This document shows, one piece after another, positions 7,616 to 16,525 of a stretch of DNA of 64,000 nt. The notes beneath the pieces were generated by a model, which saw nothing but the letters and a program-made list of their open reading frames with translations, ran no database searches and was not told the DNA's origin. The translations under genes and the position numbers were made by a program. Location of the stretch: assembly GCF_014083865.1 (NCBI RefSeq), contig NZ_JACEFA010000010.1, positions 33,475 to 97,474 on the forward strand, written 5' to 3'. The DNA comes from Paraliobacillus salinarum. GTDB lineage: Bacteria > Bacillota > Bacilli > Bacillales > Amphibacillaceae. How positions within the stretch are numbered: the stretch's first letter is position 1; each line of letters starts with the position of its first letter.

Positions 7616-8599
7616 TTAAAATCCTTCTTCTTTAAACCAATGATTTATCTTTTCAATCATTTGTAGCGTCGCATTCGGATTTTTAAAAGAAGGTAATTGC
7701 GCAATTAAAGCCTGTTTCGGCGGTTTTGTATTTTCTCCCTTTTTTTGCAAAACTAAAATACTTTTTGCCTGTTGCTCCGATGTGAAAATACTATTTGGCA
7801 ATTGTAATAAAGCTACAATATGTGCATGCTTTTGTAAAAACAAATGCAACTTATCTGACTGATCACTATTAAACAAGAAATTTGGAACAACAAACATCAA
7901 GAAACCTGCTTCTTTTGTATAATGTAAACTTTGCTCAATAAATAGGTGGTGTGCGTATGAATGTCCTTCATCAGATCTTAAATCGAATGACTTTGCTCTA
8001 AAATCATCTGGATAATAACCAACAGGCAGATCCGACACAACTACGTCAACTGGTTCTAATAAAAATGGTTGTAGACTATCTTGATGGAATAAGTCGATAT
8101 CTATTTCTTGAAGGTTCGCACTCATTGACGCTAATTGAATTAACGTCGTATCAACATCGCTCCCATAAGCAATATATTCAGTCCCTAATTGATTAACAAT
8201 AGATGAGATCAAATTTCCAGAACCTATTGCAGGATCAAAAATGCTGAGTTTTTCTTCGCTACCAGCAAATTTATTAACAATGTACCCCATAAACATTGCA
8301 ACTGTATCAGGTGTGATAAGATGCTGTTGTTGTGTTGCTCCTCGCATCCCTTTTAAAGTTGCTAATTGAATGATTTTTCGAATCTCTTCCTTTTCCAGTT
8401 TGTCTAAAGTAATCTCTTTTGCATTTTCATTAAGGTAATGAACAGTATCTTGCATTAATTCACTACTTGATACTTGTGAAAAAATATATTCTAAAGCAAT
8501 AACCAGGCTTTCCAAATAAGTAATATTTTCTTTTGTTTCAATGTTTTCTACTATGTTATTTAACTTCTCAAAATTTTGTTCTACATTTTCTTGTTTCAC
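7616..8599 (-). CDS. ytxK: YtxK, class I SAM-dependent methyltransferase (N6-DNA-methylase fold)
   Basis: 327 residues. A helical N-terminus is followed by the SAM-binding DPAIGSGN (122-129) and SDLPVGYY (189-196), which replaces the catalytic NPPY of adenine methylases. The family (YtxK) always sits by ackA in bacilli and has no proven substrate. The NPPY replacement suggests it is not an ordinary DNA adenine methylase. A GTG start with GGGAG only 4 bases upstream is used. In B. subtilis tpx follows ytxK; here the next gene upstream is ytfJ, so tpx is absent from this spot. Confidence 0.88.
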   Translation of the reverse strand: MKQENVEQNFEKLNNIVENIETKENITYLESLVIALEYIFSQVSSSELMQDTVHYLNENAKEITLDKLEKEEIRKIIQLATLKGMRGATQQQHLITPDTVAMFMGYIVNKFAGSEEKLSIFDPAIGSGNLISSIVNQLGTEYIAYGSDVDTTLIQLASMSANLQEIDIDLFHQDSLQPFLLEPVDVVVSDLPVGYYPDDFRAKSFDLRSDEGHSYAHHLFIEQSLHYTKEAGFLMFVVPNFLFNSDQSDKLHLFLQKHAHIVALLQLPNSIFTSEQQAKSILVLQKKGENTKPPKQALIAQLPSFKNPNATLQMIEKINHWFKEEGF

Positions 8600-8664
8600 T
8601 TAACTCCCTGCCTTTCAAAATAACCTAGTTCGTTATTTAATTCCTCACTATGTATCTTAACATG

Positions 8665-8698
8665 AAAAAGAATGCCATCCATATTATGAAGGCATTCC
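8665..8698 (-). terminator. Terminator after ytfJ
   Basis: GGAATGCC pairs with GGCATTC across a 14-base loop on the minus strand, followed by TTTTTC. It separates ytfI-ytfJ from ytxK. Confidence 0.7.
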
Positions 8699-8717
8699 TT
8701 ATAGTTGTCTAGCATTT

Positions 8718-9137
8718 TTAGTTACTTGACTCACTGTCTCCTTGGTTTTTAGACAAAATCTCTTTAATTTTATCAAGGGCTTGAGGTGCAACTTCAACCA
8801 TCTTCTCATACAAATTAGCATGTTGATCTAAATGAACCATTTGTACACCTTGTTTGTTTATAATTAAAAATCCTACTGGCGTAATCGTAACTCCTCCACC
8901 ACTTCCGCCTCCAAAAGGGTACGTCGCTTCCGATGAATCACTGTCATCTGACTGATTTGCTTGACCAAATTCACTACCGCCTGCCGCAAAACCAAACCCT
9001 ACTTTTGAAACGGTAATAATTGTACTCCCATCTGGCGATTGTATGGGATCACCTATAATTGTATTCACATCAACAATTTGTTTTAAATTTTCCATTGCCG
9101 TAGTCATAAGACCTTCAATAGGATGATTATTGTTCAT
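8718..9137 (-). CDS. ytfJ: Sporulation protein YtfJ (GerW family)
   Basis: 139 residues from the ATG at 9137, which is 9 bases after AAGGAG and gives the typical MNNNHPIEGLM start. A longer reading from 9167 would overlap ytfI and lacks a better site. The central Gly-rich segment (FGGGSGGGV) followed by TITPVGFLI and a C-terminal amphipathic helix are hallmarks. In B. subtilis it is made in the forespore under sigma-F and is needed for normal germination. It is paired with ytfI 22 bases upstream, as in B. subtilis. Confidence 0.92.
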   Translation of the reverse strand: MNNNHPIEGLMTTAMENLKQIVDVNTIIGDPIQSPDGSTIITVSKVGFGFAAGGSEFGQANQSDDSDSSEATYPFGGGSGGGVTITPVGFLIINKQGVQMVHLDQHANLYEKMVEVAPQALDKIKEILSKNQGDSESSN

Positions 9138-9159
9138 ATTACATAGCTCCTTTTTGTAG

Positions 9160-9735
9160 TTATACATTTCTTGCTTTTATTGACTTATTTACCTGTCTAT
9201 ATGTATAAATAGCTTGTCCTAAACGTAGAGAAAAGATACACGTACACATTGATTTTAAAATAGGCTTCTCAAAATCGGCGTGAATCTGCATAGAGGGTTG
9301 ATCTGTTATGTGAAACAACTGCTCTAACATTGCCAGTACAGAGCCTTTAATCGCCCAACATGCACCAGTAAGCATACCTGTTGCTGCTGCATTTTTTGTT
9401 CCGATCGTTGTTTCCCAAGATTCAATTTCTAGCGATACTTTTTTTAAATACTTGCTTATTTTGGTCTTACGATTTTTTAAATTTGTTTTTTCTTTTATTT
9501 TTAACAGCTGCTCGTTCGATTGATGGATCAACTGGTCTGTTTCGTCTAGATCATCTTCGGTAGGTACATCCCACGTTCTATCAAATGTAGTTAAGGGAAT
9601 CTGTGCAATTGTTACTTGAATCAACACTCGAACACCTTGATCATAAATTAGTTCACATCTAAGTTTCACTCGTAATAGCATGGCAAGACTAAGTACAATT
9701 AAGATCAATAAAATGATGACAATTATGATTAACAT
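9160..9735 (-). CDS. ytfI: DUF2953 protein YtfI
   Basis: 191 residues with one strongly hydrophobic N-terminal helix (1-22) and a second hydrophobic stretch (about 115-135). The RVKLRCELIYDQ segment and the tail SLRLGQAIYTYRQV fit DUF2953. AAGGGGTG lies 7 bases before the ATG. It is translated just ahead of ytfJ and is probably part of the same sporulation unit; its function is unknown. Confidence 0.8.
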   Translation of the reverse strand: MLIIIVIILLILIVLSLAMLLRVKLRCELIYDQGVRVLIQVTIAQIPLTTFDRTWDVPTEDDLDETDQLIHQSNEQLLKIKEKTNLKNRKTKISKYLKKVSLEIESWETTIGTKNAAATGMLTGACWAIKGSVLAMLEQLFHITDQPSMQIHADFEKPILKSMCTCIFSLRLGQAIYTYRQVNKSIKARNV

Positions 9736-9866
9736 AAAGTTTCACCCCTTTTACATTAGTATGGTGTGAATATATCGCTCATAAACCTTACTTTTCGAAT
9801 TTATGTTTAGAAGCCTTGTTTTTTGGATATATGTTAATATTAAAGATTAATAAAGGAGGAATAATA

Positions 9867-10661
9867 ATGGCATCATCTATTTATTTTTATTACACTAAAG
9901 AAAGCGTTAACAGCGAAGAGGTCGATTCATTAGCAGCACTAGCACATACATATGGGTTTGAAGTAAGCAAAGATCGGAAAACGGCAGATATTATCATTTG
10001 CTTAGGTGATGACGGTGTGTATTTACAAGGAGTTCGTAATACTGGATTTAGAAATGATTGTCTTTATGTAGGTATGACAAAGGATAATCAAGCGGGGTTA
10101 TATAGTGATTTTTCTTTCGATTCCCCTAAAAAAATGTTCGAGGCTCTTTCATCTGACAATCTACAGGCTGAGAAATTTCCTATTATCGATGTTTCTATAA
10201 ATGGAGAAACGCCTTTCTATTGTTTGAATGAAGCAAGTTTACGTTCTTCCATTATAAAAACAATCGCGATCGATGTATACATCAATGATACTTACTTAGA
10301 AAGATTTCGAGGAGACGGTTTAATTGTTGCAACTCCAACAGGAAGTACAGGGTATAACAAGTCTACACAAGGGGCGATTTTAGACCCGACTATTCCGTGT
10401 TTTCAAATGACCGAGATTGCATCACTTAACAATAATTATTATCGTACGCTTGGAACATCTTTAGTTTTATCAAAAGATAAAAAATTACGTTTAGAGATTA
10501 TTCAAGATGGTAACGACTATCCAATCATCGGATTAGATAATGAAGCTTATTCTATTCGAAATATAAAAGATATAACTGTAGGAATGTCTGGTCGTTATAT
10601 TCAAATGATTAAACTACCTAACAACAATTATTGGGAAAGAATCAAACGTACCTTCCTCTAA
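9867..10661 (+). CDS. NAD kinase (YtdI/NadF type)
   Basis: 264 residues from the ATG at 9867, 6 bases after AGGAGG; a longer in-frame extension has no ribosome site. It phosphorylates NAD to NADP. The second signature GDGLIVATPTGSTGYNKS (149-166) and NEA (121-123) are intact. The first signature, normally GGDGT, reads GDDGV at 47-51: the Asp is kept but the second Gly and the Thr are changed. Flanking residues (YLQGVRNTGFRNDCLYVG) align well with B. subtilis YtdI, so this is a substitution rather than a frameshift. It is likely the second NAD kinase of the genome. Confidence 0.88.
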   Translation: MASSIYFYYTKESVNSEEVDSLAALAHTYGFEVSKDRKTADIIICLGDDGVYLQGVRNTGFRNDCLYVGMTKDNQAGLYSDFSFDSPKKMFEALSSDNLQAEKFPIIDVSINGETPFYCLNEASLRSSIIKTIAIDVYINDTYLERFRGDGLIVATPTGSTGYNKSTQGAILDPTIPCFQMTEIASLNNNYYRTLGTSLVLSKDKKLRLEIIQDGNDYPIIGLDNEAYSIRNIKDITVGMSGRYIQMIKLPNNNYWERIKRTFL

Positions 10662-10685
10662 TATAATCGAGTATTTTAAAAATAA

Positions 10686-10713
10686 AGAGTAGTGCTTATA
10701 TAAGCACTACTCT
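10686..10713. terminator. Perfect hairpin between convergent NAD kinase and SASP genes
   Basis: AGAGTAGTGCTTAT is self-complementary to the following 14 bases. On the minus strand it is followed by a T-rich run, so it mainly terminates the SASP gene. Confidence 0.75.
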
Positions 10714-10726
10714 AAGCCATTATATA

Positions 10727-10927
10727 TTATTTTGGTTGTCCACCTAGTTGTTGTTCAGCCATTTGAACTAGACGTTTTGTAATCTCACCACCAACAGATC
10801 CGTTAGCGCGAGCAGTTGTATCAGGACCAAGATTTACACCAAATTCTTGAGCAATCTCATACTTCATTTGATCCAATGCTTGACTTACACCAGGAACTAC
10901 TAAGTTGTTTGAAGAATTGTTAGCCAT
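10727..10927 (-). CDS. Alpha/beta-type small acid-soluble spore protein
   Basis: 66 residues. It contains the GPR cleavage region [15 protein letters not shown] (23-37) and the second conserved block [19 protein letters not shown] (41-59). These proteins coat and protect spore DNA and are degraded on germination. A strong GAGGAGGTG site lies 7 bases before the ATG. It shows that the organism forms endospores. Transcription by sigma-G is expected from the family. Confidence 0.96.
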   Translation of the reverse strand: MANNSSNNLVVPGVSQALDQMKYEIAQEFGVNLGPDTTARANGSVGGEITKRLVQMAEQQLGGQPK

Positions 10928-11055
10928 GTTTTTTCACCTCCTCTGTGGTACATTACTAGAATGTGCAGGAAGAGGAGATGTCATACGGAAAAAAAACTGG
11001 TAGTTGTTTCAATAATAACCTATATTTCTTAATGTACATGAACAAGCTTCATATG

Positions 11056-12255
11056 CTAAAATAGCGCCTCAAAATCGTTCGCTTCAGAATCCTCTGTTAA
11101 CATTATTGTTTCAATGTTATTCATCATATTCTGTATATCATCTTCCATGTTGATTAAGCTTTCAAAATATTTAACTTTATCAAGTTTAGGTTTTGTTTTT
11201 GGAGCTTTTGGCACAAATACAGTACAGCAATCTTCATGTGGTCTGATTGATATGTCATACGTCTTAATTTCTTTTGCAATACGAATAATCTCTTCCTTAT
11301 CCATTGAAACTAAAGGGCGTAAAACAGGATAGTTTGTCACATCATTAATGGCATGCATACTCTGCATGGTTTGACTAGCTACTTGACCAAGACTTTCGCC
11401 GGTTGTTATCGATAAGATGTTTTCTCGTTCCGCAATTTTTTCACTTATTTTCAGCATCATCCGACGCATCACAGTCATCGAATAACCATGCGGTATATTT
11501 TTATGAATCTTCTGCTGTAGTGTAGCAAAAGGTACAACATGCACTTTAATTTGATTCCCGTAATAAGTTAATTGTTTTGCAAGATCGATTACTTTCTGTT
11601 TCGCTGCTTCACTTGTAAAAGGAGGAGAATGAAAATGTATCACTTCCAGCCTTACACCTCTTCGCATCATCAAATAACCTGCCACAGGACTATCAATTCC
11701 GCCAGATAGTAATAATGCTGTTTTCCCAGCTGAACCAACAGGAAGACCAGCTGCTCCTTTTATTCTTTTAGACGTGATATAGGTAGCTTGAGTTCGTATA
11801 TCAATATGAATTTCCACGTCTGGATGATGTACATCAACTGTATATTCTTCTGTATTTCTTAATAAATGTGATCCTACTACATGATTAAATTCTTGGGATC
11901 CGATTGGAAAACTTTTATCTGCTCTTCGCGTTGTAATTTTAAATGTTGTACCGGCTTTATGATCCGTTAAGGCTGCTAATGCTGCTTCCTTAATTTTATT
12001 TTCATCATTTTCAACTTTTATTGCTAAGCTAAGACTTTGAATTCCAAAGATGGATTGACAAGCATCAAGAATTGGATCAGGCGCTTGTCCGTTTAACATG
12101 ATAGTCATTCGATCTCTTGCATTATGAATCTTAACTGCTGGATATTGCTTTAACTTTGTTCGAACATTTTCATGTAATTGAAATATAAATTTTTTTCGGT
12201 TTTTACCTTTTAATGAAAGTTCTCCATAACGTATTAAAATATGATCATATAACAT
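11056..12255 (-). CDS. thiI: tRNA 4-thiouridine synthetase ThiI
   Basis: 399 residues from the ATG at 12255 (MLYDHILIRYGEL), 8 bases after GGGG and 5 bases after the stop of the upstream desulfurase gene. An N-terminal ferredoxin-like/THUMP region (1-165) precedes the adenylating PP-loop SGGIDSP (184-190). There is no C-terminal rhodanese domain, as is usual in bacilli. It makes s4U8 in tRNA and may feed thiazole synthesis. It takes sulfur from the partner cysteine desulfurase encoded just upstream. Confidence 0.96.
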   Translation of the reverse strand: MLYDHILIRYGELSLKGKNRKKFIFQLHENVRTKLKQYPAVKIHNARDRMTIMLNGQAPDPILDACQSIFGIQSLSLAIKVENDENKIKEAALAALTDHKAGTTFKITTRRADKSFPIGSQEFNHVVGSHLLRNTEEYTVDVHHPDVEIHIDIRTQATYITSKRIKGAAGLPVGSAGKTALLLSGGIDSPVAGYLMMRRGVRLEVIHFHSPPFTSEAAKQKVIDLAKQLTYYGNQIKVHVVPFATLQQKIHKNIPHGYSMTVMRRMMLKISEKIAERENILSITTGESLGQVASQTMQSMHAINDVTNYPVLRPLVSMDKEEIIRIAKEIKTYDISIRPHEDCCTVFVPKAPKTKPKLDKVKYFESLINMEDDIQNMMNNIETIMLTEDSEANDFEALF

Positions 12256-12260
12256 AGTTT

Positions 12261-13400
12261 CTACCCCATTACTAAACTTAGTTGTTTTGTTACCTTTCGT
12301 AAAGAACGACAAAATAATTCAACCTCTTCGTGTGTGTTTTCATATGAAAAGCTTACTCGAAGACCTGACTTTGCAATTTCGGTTGACATATCCATTGCGC
12401 GTAAAACAGCACTCTCGTCAGGTTTTTTTGATGAGCAGGCTGATTTCGTCGAGATAAAAATGTCTCTTTCACCAAGTGCATGAATAATTACTTCTGGTTT
12501 ATAACCAGGTATAGAAAAATTTAAAATATGCGGAGCTTGATTTTCTATTGTATTAAAGTGAATATGCGGTAAATCATTCAAAGATTTACGCATCAATTTA
12601 TTTAATTCATTCAAATAATTTTTATTATTTTTTTGCTTCTCATTAATTATGCGCATCGCTTTTACAAGAGACACAATACCTGCAACATTTTCCGTACCTG
12701 AGCGATAGTTATTTTGTTGTGCACCACCGTCAAACAACGAAAATAAATGAACACTGTTTCTTATATATAATAAACCTGTACCTTTTAATCCATGAATTTT
12801 GTGACCAGAGATTGTACATAGATCTATTCCACTATCAATAAGGGTTAATGGAACTTTACCAAAACCTTGTACGTGATCAACATGAAAAAAAGTTTTTTTA
12901 CGATGTTTAATTAACTTCGCTATCTTTTCGATTGGTTGAATTGATCCGACCTCATTATTAACATGCATCACACTAACAAGAATGGTATCATCTCGTAACG
13001 CTGCTTCCAATTCATCAACATTAACGATACCGGTTTTATCGACAGGTAAATAAGTTACATCAAAACCAATTTCCTCTAATGATTTACATGCTTCAAGTAC
13101 AGAAGGATGTTCAATTGTCGTTGTAATAATATGTTTGCCCTTGTTTTGATGAGCTAATGCGATGCCCTTGATCGCCATATTATTTCCTTCTGTTCCTCCA
13201 GATGTGAAAACCACCTCGCTTGCCTCAACATTTAAAATAGAAGCAGCTTGTTCATGGGCCTTTCTAAGTAATTTTTCCGCTTCAAAACCAAAGCGATGAA
13301 TAGATGATGGATTACCATAGTATCGCTGTGATACTTCTTGAAAACTTTGTAACACATTAGCATACGGTCTTGTCGTTGCGCTATTATCAAAGTAGATCAT
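12261..13400 (-). CDS. nifZ: Cysteine desulfurase partner of ThiI (NifZ type)
   Basis: 379 residues, a fold-type I PLP enzyme. The PLP lysine lies in SGHKIHG (K201) and the sulfur-accepting cysteine in SACSSKKPDES (about residue 328). AAGGAG lies 7 bases before ATG. It is translationally adjacent to thiI. In B. subtilis the pair NifZ/ThiI is dedicated to tRNA 4-thiouridine, and the arrangement here supports the same role. Confidence 0.93.
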   Translation of the reverse strand: MIYFDNSATTRPYANVLQSFQEVSQRYYGNPSSIHRFGFEAEKLLRKAHEQAASILNVEASEVVFTSGGTEGNNMAIKGIALAHQNKGKHIITTTIEHPSVLEACKSLEEIGFDVTYLPVDKTGIVNVDELEAALRDDTILVSVMHVNNEVGSIQPIEKIAKLIKHRKKTFFHVDHVQGFGKVPLTLIDSGIDLCTISGHKIHGLKGTGLLYIRNSVHLFSLFDGGAQQNNYRSGTENVAGIVSLVKAMRIINEKQKNNKNYLNELNKLMRKSLNDLPHIHFNTIENQAPHILNFSIPGYKPEVIIHALGERDIFISTKSACSSKKPDESAVLRAMDMSTEIAKSGLRVSFSYENTHEEVELFCRSLRKVTKQLSLVMG

Positions 13401-13525
13401 TTTATGTCTCCTTATTCTCGTTTATGCAATGCATTATGTTAACACAGAACGAGGATAATAAAAAGGAGTCTACGCAAAATAATCACATATTTCTTTTTAC
13501 TATCACATTTTTGTCATTATTAATT

Positions 13526-13560
13526 AAAAATCCCTTACTATAAATGCAGTAAGGGATTTA
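13526..13560 (-). terminator. Terminator after the small exported protein gene
   Basis: On the minus strand AAATCCCTTACT pairs with AGTAAGGGATTT, followed by TTTAATTAATAAT. It separates the ezrA unit from nifZ-thiI. Confidence 0.8.
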
Positions 13561-13568
13561 ATAAGACA

Positions 13569-13895
13569 CTAATGAATATTTAATTCGCTTAATAATTTAT
13601 CAATTGGCATGGGGTTATCTTTTTCCATTTCATACATAATTGCTTGTGTTTGATCATCATTCTTTGATGTTTGTTCATTCGCACCATCATTAAGTGCGAC
13701 TGTTTGTTGTTTGTTATCATTTTCTTTCCAATCTACAAATTGCTCTGAACCATATTCTAGTTTACTTTTTTGAAAAGCAATTCCAGCATGATCAACCGCT
13801 TTATTCGCTTCAGTTTGTCCAACAAGCAATACAAAAAACAACAACCATACCATTATTGATGATGCAGCTAAGCTAATTATTAAACCTTTTTTCAA
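13569..13895 (-). CDS. Hypothetical small protein with N-terminal membrane segment
   Basis: 108 residues, family not recognised. A basic start (MKKG) and a single hydrophobic helix (about 5-26) are followed by a polar, Gln/Asp/Asn-rich tail that is probably extracytoplasmic. Translation would use a TTG start, weakly preceded by TAGGTTG. It begins 16 bases after the ezrA stop and has its own terminator, so it is probably cotranscribed with ezrA. No counterpart at this position in B. subtilis is known to me. Confidence 0.6.
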   Translation of the reverse strand: MKKGLIISLAASSIMVWLLFFVLLVGQTEANKAVDHAGIAFQKSKLEYGSEQFVDWKENDNKQQTVALNDGANEQTSKNDDQTQAIMYEMEKDNPMPIDKLLSELNIH

Positions 13896-13911
13896 TCTTA
13901 TTCAACCTACC

Positions 13912-15606
13912 TTAAGTGGTGATATCCACAAATTCTTTTAATCGTAGCAATGCACCTGGCTCAATTTCTTCAAGTGCATTAGCAGCGGTGTCCAGTGCTT
14001 GCTCATACTCATAATTTCTAAATTTTGTTTCGGCTTCTTGTAATTTCGTTGCCAACAATGGATATTTACTGCGATAACGGTTTGCGTATTGTATGACACG
14101 TTCTACTAGGTAAGCCTGTTCAATCATTGCATCACTTTGGTTAACTAATGTGTTTACTGTATTTTCTGCCTCTGATAAAGCATGCATTACTTCGCCCATA
14201 TCTAATGGTTGCTTTTCTAGTTTTTCAATGACTGCATCACTTCTATCTGTTGCTTCATCAACTAAATTCCATAAATAAGATGGAACTCCTGGTAAATTAC
14301 TGTTTTGAAGTTTTTTATTCGTGTCAAACAACTGTCGTTTTAGGTTCACAACCTTTTCTCTTGCTTCTATTTCATCTTTTCGAATCGTTTGTAGTTGCTC
14401 TTTAAATTCCTTATGAGAATGATGTAATTGTTCTAAATCATCTTTCGTTGATTTCAATTGATTCTTTAGTGTGACATATGTCTGTGATTCACTTTCTAAA
14501 TCCAGCTCTATTTGAGCAATTTGTTTCTCAAGCTGGTGTATCCATTTGTCTAAATTAGCATATAATTCTAAATCATTTTCTTCTAAGTAATAAGTTTGTT
14601 GTAATAAATCTACCTCTTCATTTGTCTCTTTAAAATCAGTAATTGCACTTGCAAGAGTAGATTTCACACTATTTATATGACTTTCAATATAGCTTTTAGC
14701 TTTTGCTTCTTCTTCAAGCATTTCATAAACCTCGGTTAACCTATCTTCAATTGCTTGAATCAATTCATAAACATGATACATTTCTAGATCTTCGAGTTGC
14801 TTAACACTTACAGCCAGCTGATCTAAGTAGTTATTTAATTCTTTTTCTAAACCTAAGTGCTCAATACGATACCCTTCATCTTTCATTTGATTTATTCCTG
14901 CTAATAAATCTTTTATTTGATCGGGCAATTCTGTTTTGCACTTTTTATAAATCACCGGAAATTCTTCTAACTTTTCTGCTACTTCGTCTACTGAGTCAGT
15001 AAGTTGAACCACTAAATCTTTTGCTTCATAATAATTCCCTTGTTCTACTTCCTCTTGATATCTTTCTAATAATTGTTGAAGCTCTATGATTTGAGCTTCA
15101 AACTTTGGCTCTGCTTCTCCATAAAGATATCGATTTTGCAGTAATGAATGACGTAATTCTTTAATGCGAGGCTGTATCTCTTCAATCTGTTTTCGACTTT
15201 GCTTCTCAGAATCAAGTAAGTCATCTAATTCTTTAAACATTTTCTCAATTAGCTCTTCAATGTTTTGCAAAATAGTTTCTACTTCTTTAAGATTTTTCTT
15301 AGCTGTTGAAATACGAAAACGATCTGCTGCTTCTTCCGCATCTAATAAATATTCTTCAATATCAGGTAAATCTCTTGTTAAAATTTGATCCCACGTACTT
15401 TTCCAAGCTTCGAACTTATCTTGTGTTTCACCAGATAAATTCAAGCTTTTTACACGTTGAAGCTCGCCAGTCACATTACGATTCATAATATCCATTTTCC
15501 AGCTTTCATGCTGATCTACTGCATCATATATCTTTTTTCTTAAAATTAATCCAATAATTATTATTACAATTAATACTAGAATTCCACCAATGATATAGCC
15601 AACCAC
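13912..15606 (-). CDS. ezrA: Septation ring formation regulator EzrA
   Basis: 564 residues from the GTG at 15606, which lies 6 bases after a perfect AGGAGG; the open frame extends 15 codons further upstream but without a site. The length equals the usual 562. A single N-terminal membrane helix (about 3-22) is followed by spectrin-like coiled coils to the C-terminus. EzrA binds FtsZ and restrains Z-ring formation away from midcell. Downstream genes include thiI/nifZ, as in B. subtilis. Confidence 0.96.
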   Translation of the reverse strand: MVGYIIGGILVLIVIIIIGLILRKKIYDAVDQHESWKMDIMNRNVTGELQRVKSLNLSGETQDKFEAWKSTWDQILTRDLPDIEEYLLDAEEAADRFRISTAKKNLKEVETILQNIEELIEKMFKELDDLLDSEKQSRKQIEEIQPRIKELRHSLLQNRYLYGEAEPKFEAQIIELQQLLERYQEEVEQGNYYEAKDLVVQLTDSVDEVAEKLEEFPVIYKKCKTELPDQIKDLLAGINQMKDEGYRIEHLGLEKELNNYLDQLAVSVKQLEDLEMYHVYELIQAIEDRLTEVYEMLEEEAKAKSYIESHINSVKSTLASAITDFKETNEEVDLLQQTYYLEENDLELYANLDKWIHQLEKQIAQIELDLESESQTYVTLKNQLKSTKDDLEQLHHSHKEFKEQLQTIRKDEIEAREKVVNLKRQLFDTNKKLQNSNLPGVPSYLWNLVDEATDRSDAVIEKLEKQPLDMGEVMHALSEAENTVNTLVNQSDAMIEQAYLVERVIQYANRYRSKYPLLATKLQEAETKFRNYEYEQALDTAANALEEIEPGALLRLKEFVDITT

Positions 15607-15969
15607 GCGAATCCTCCTCAACCGAAACCGATCTATTCTATTTGTTATCATTTAATTATTCATTTGTTTTAAAATAAATGAATAAATATAGTCACTTTTA
15701 ACTCGAACATTTTAATTATTATGTATTATTACTATAATATCATGTTCACGCAATTTTTTGCTAAAAAAAATCAAAATTATTAACAGAATGACAAATTTCT
15801 TCTTTAAAAGATGCTTATTTCCTTTTTTAATTTACAAATTTATATTCTTTGCTGTAAAATTTTATTTTAGTCTATAAAAAAATATACTTTTATTCGAAGC
15901 ATTTGTCTATTGTTTCTATCGGTTTTATGCCATAATCTTTTTAGGAAATTCAATGAAGGAGGGATCCTT
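15607..15969. other. AT-rich divergent intergenic region, ezrA / free-Met-sulfoxide reductase
   Basis: About 360 bases with no plausible gene and no strong hairpin. It must hold the two divergent promoters. TTGTCT at 15903 with poorly spaced TATGCC or CATAAT boxes is the only weak candidate for the right-hand gene. Confidence 0.5.
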
Positions 15970-16449
15970 ATGTTTCATAAGGAATTATATACATCAACGA
16001 GAGAAGACAATTACCAGTTGGTTATTAAACAGTTAGATGCATTGTTGGATGGAGAAACAGATAGAATTGCTAATTTATCCAATGCATCCGCACTCTTAAA
16101 TCAGTTTTTATCTGATATTAATTGGGTAGGCTTTTATGTATTAAAGGAAGATGAACTAGTGTTAGGTCCTTTTCAAGGGTTACCAGCATGTGTACGAATC
16201 CCTGTAGGAAAAGGCGTATGTGGAACGGCAGTAAGCAAGAGAGAAACACAGTTAGTTTCAGATGTTAATCAATTTCCTGGCCATATTGCTTGTGATGCAG
16301 CAAGCCAATCAGAAATTGTTATCCCTATTATTATAGATGATCAAGTGTTTGGTGTACTAGACATTGACAGCCCAAACAAAAACACTTTTGATGAAGTGGA
16401 TCAGGAGTGTTTAGAACAGTTTGTTGAAGTATTGAAAAAGCATATCTAA
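15970..16449 (+). CDS. ytsP: Free methionine-(R)-sulfoxide reductase, GAF domain (YtsP)
   Basis: 159 residues from the ATG at 15970, 7 bases after GAAGGAGGG; the longer frame has no site. A single GAF domain with cysteines at 74, 84 and 108 (ACVRI, GVCG, HIACD). These match in spacing the three cysteines of E. coli fRMsr (84, 94, 118). It reduces free Met-R-sulfoxide using thioredoxin. It lies between ezrA and the diguanylate cyclase as in B. subtilis. Confidence 0.93.
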   Translation: MFHKELYTSTREDNYQLVIKQLDALLDGETDRIANLSNASALLNQFLSDINWVGFYVLKEDELVLGPFQGLPACVRIPVGKGVCGTAVSKRETQLVSDVNQFPGHIACDAASQSEIVIPIIIDDQVFGVLDIDSPNKNTFDEVDQECLEQFVEVLKKHI

Positions 16450-16480
16450 GTTTATATTTTAAAAATGTAATCCTTAAGAT

Positions 16481-16510
16481 CAGAAAGCGTTTGGTCTCAA
16501 ACGCTTTCTG
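16481..16510. terminator. Bidirectional hairpin between ytsP and the diguanylate cyclase gene
   Basis: CAGAAAGCGTTTG pairs perfectly with CAAACGCTTTCTG around a 4-base loop. T runs on both sides are weak, but it sits between two convergent genes. Confidence 0.65.
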
Positions 16511-16525
16511 GTTAAAATTTCTATT

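Noticed and set aside
8718..9167. Longer start for ytfJ at 9167
   Set aside because: It would overlap ytfI, add residues not found in the family and lacks a ribosome site, unlike the ATG at 9137.
13912..15651. ATG start for ezrA at 15651
   Set aside because: The AGGAGG lies inside this extension and serves the GTG at 15606, which gives the family length.
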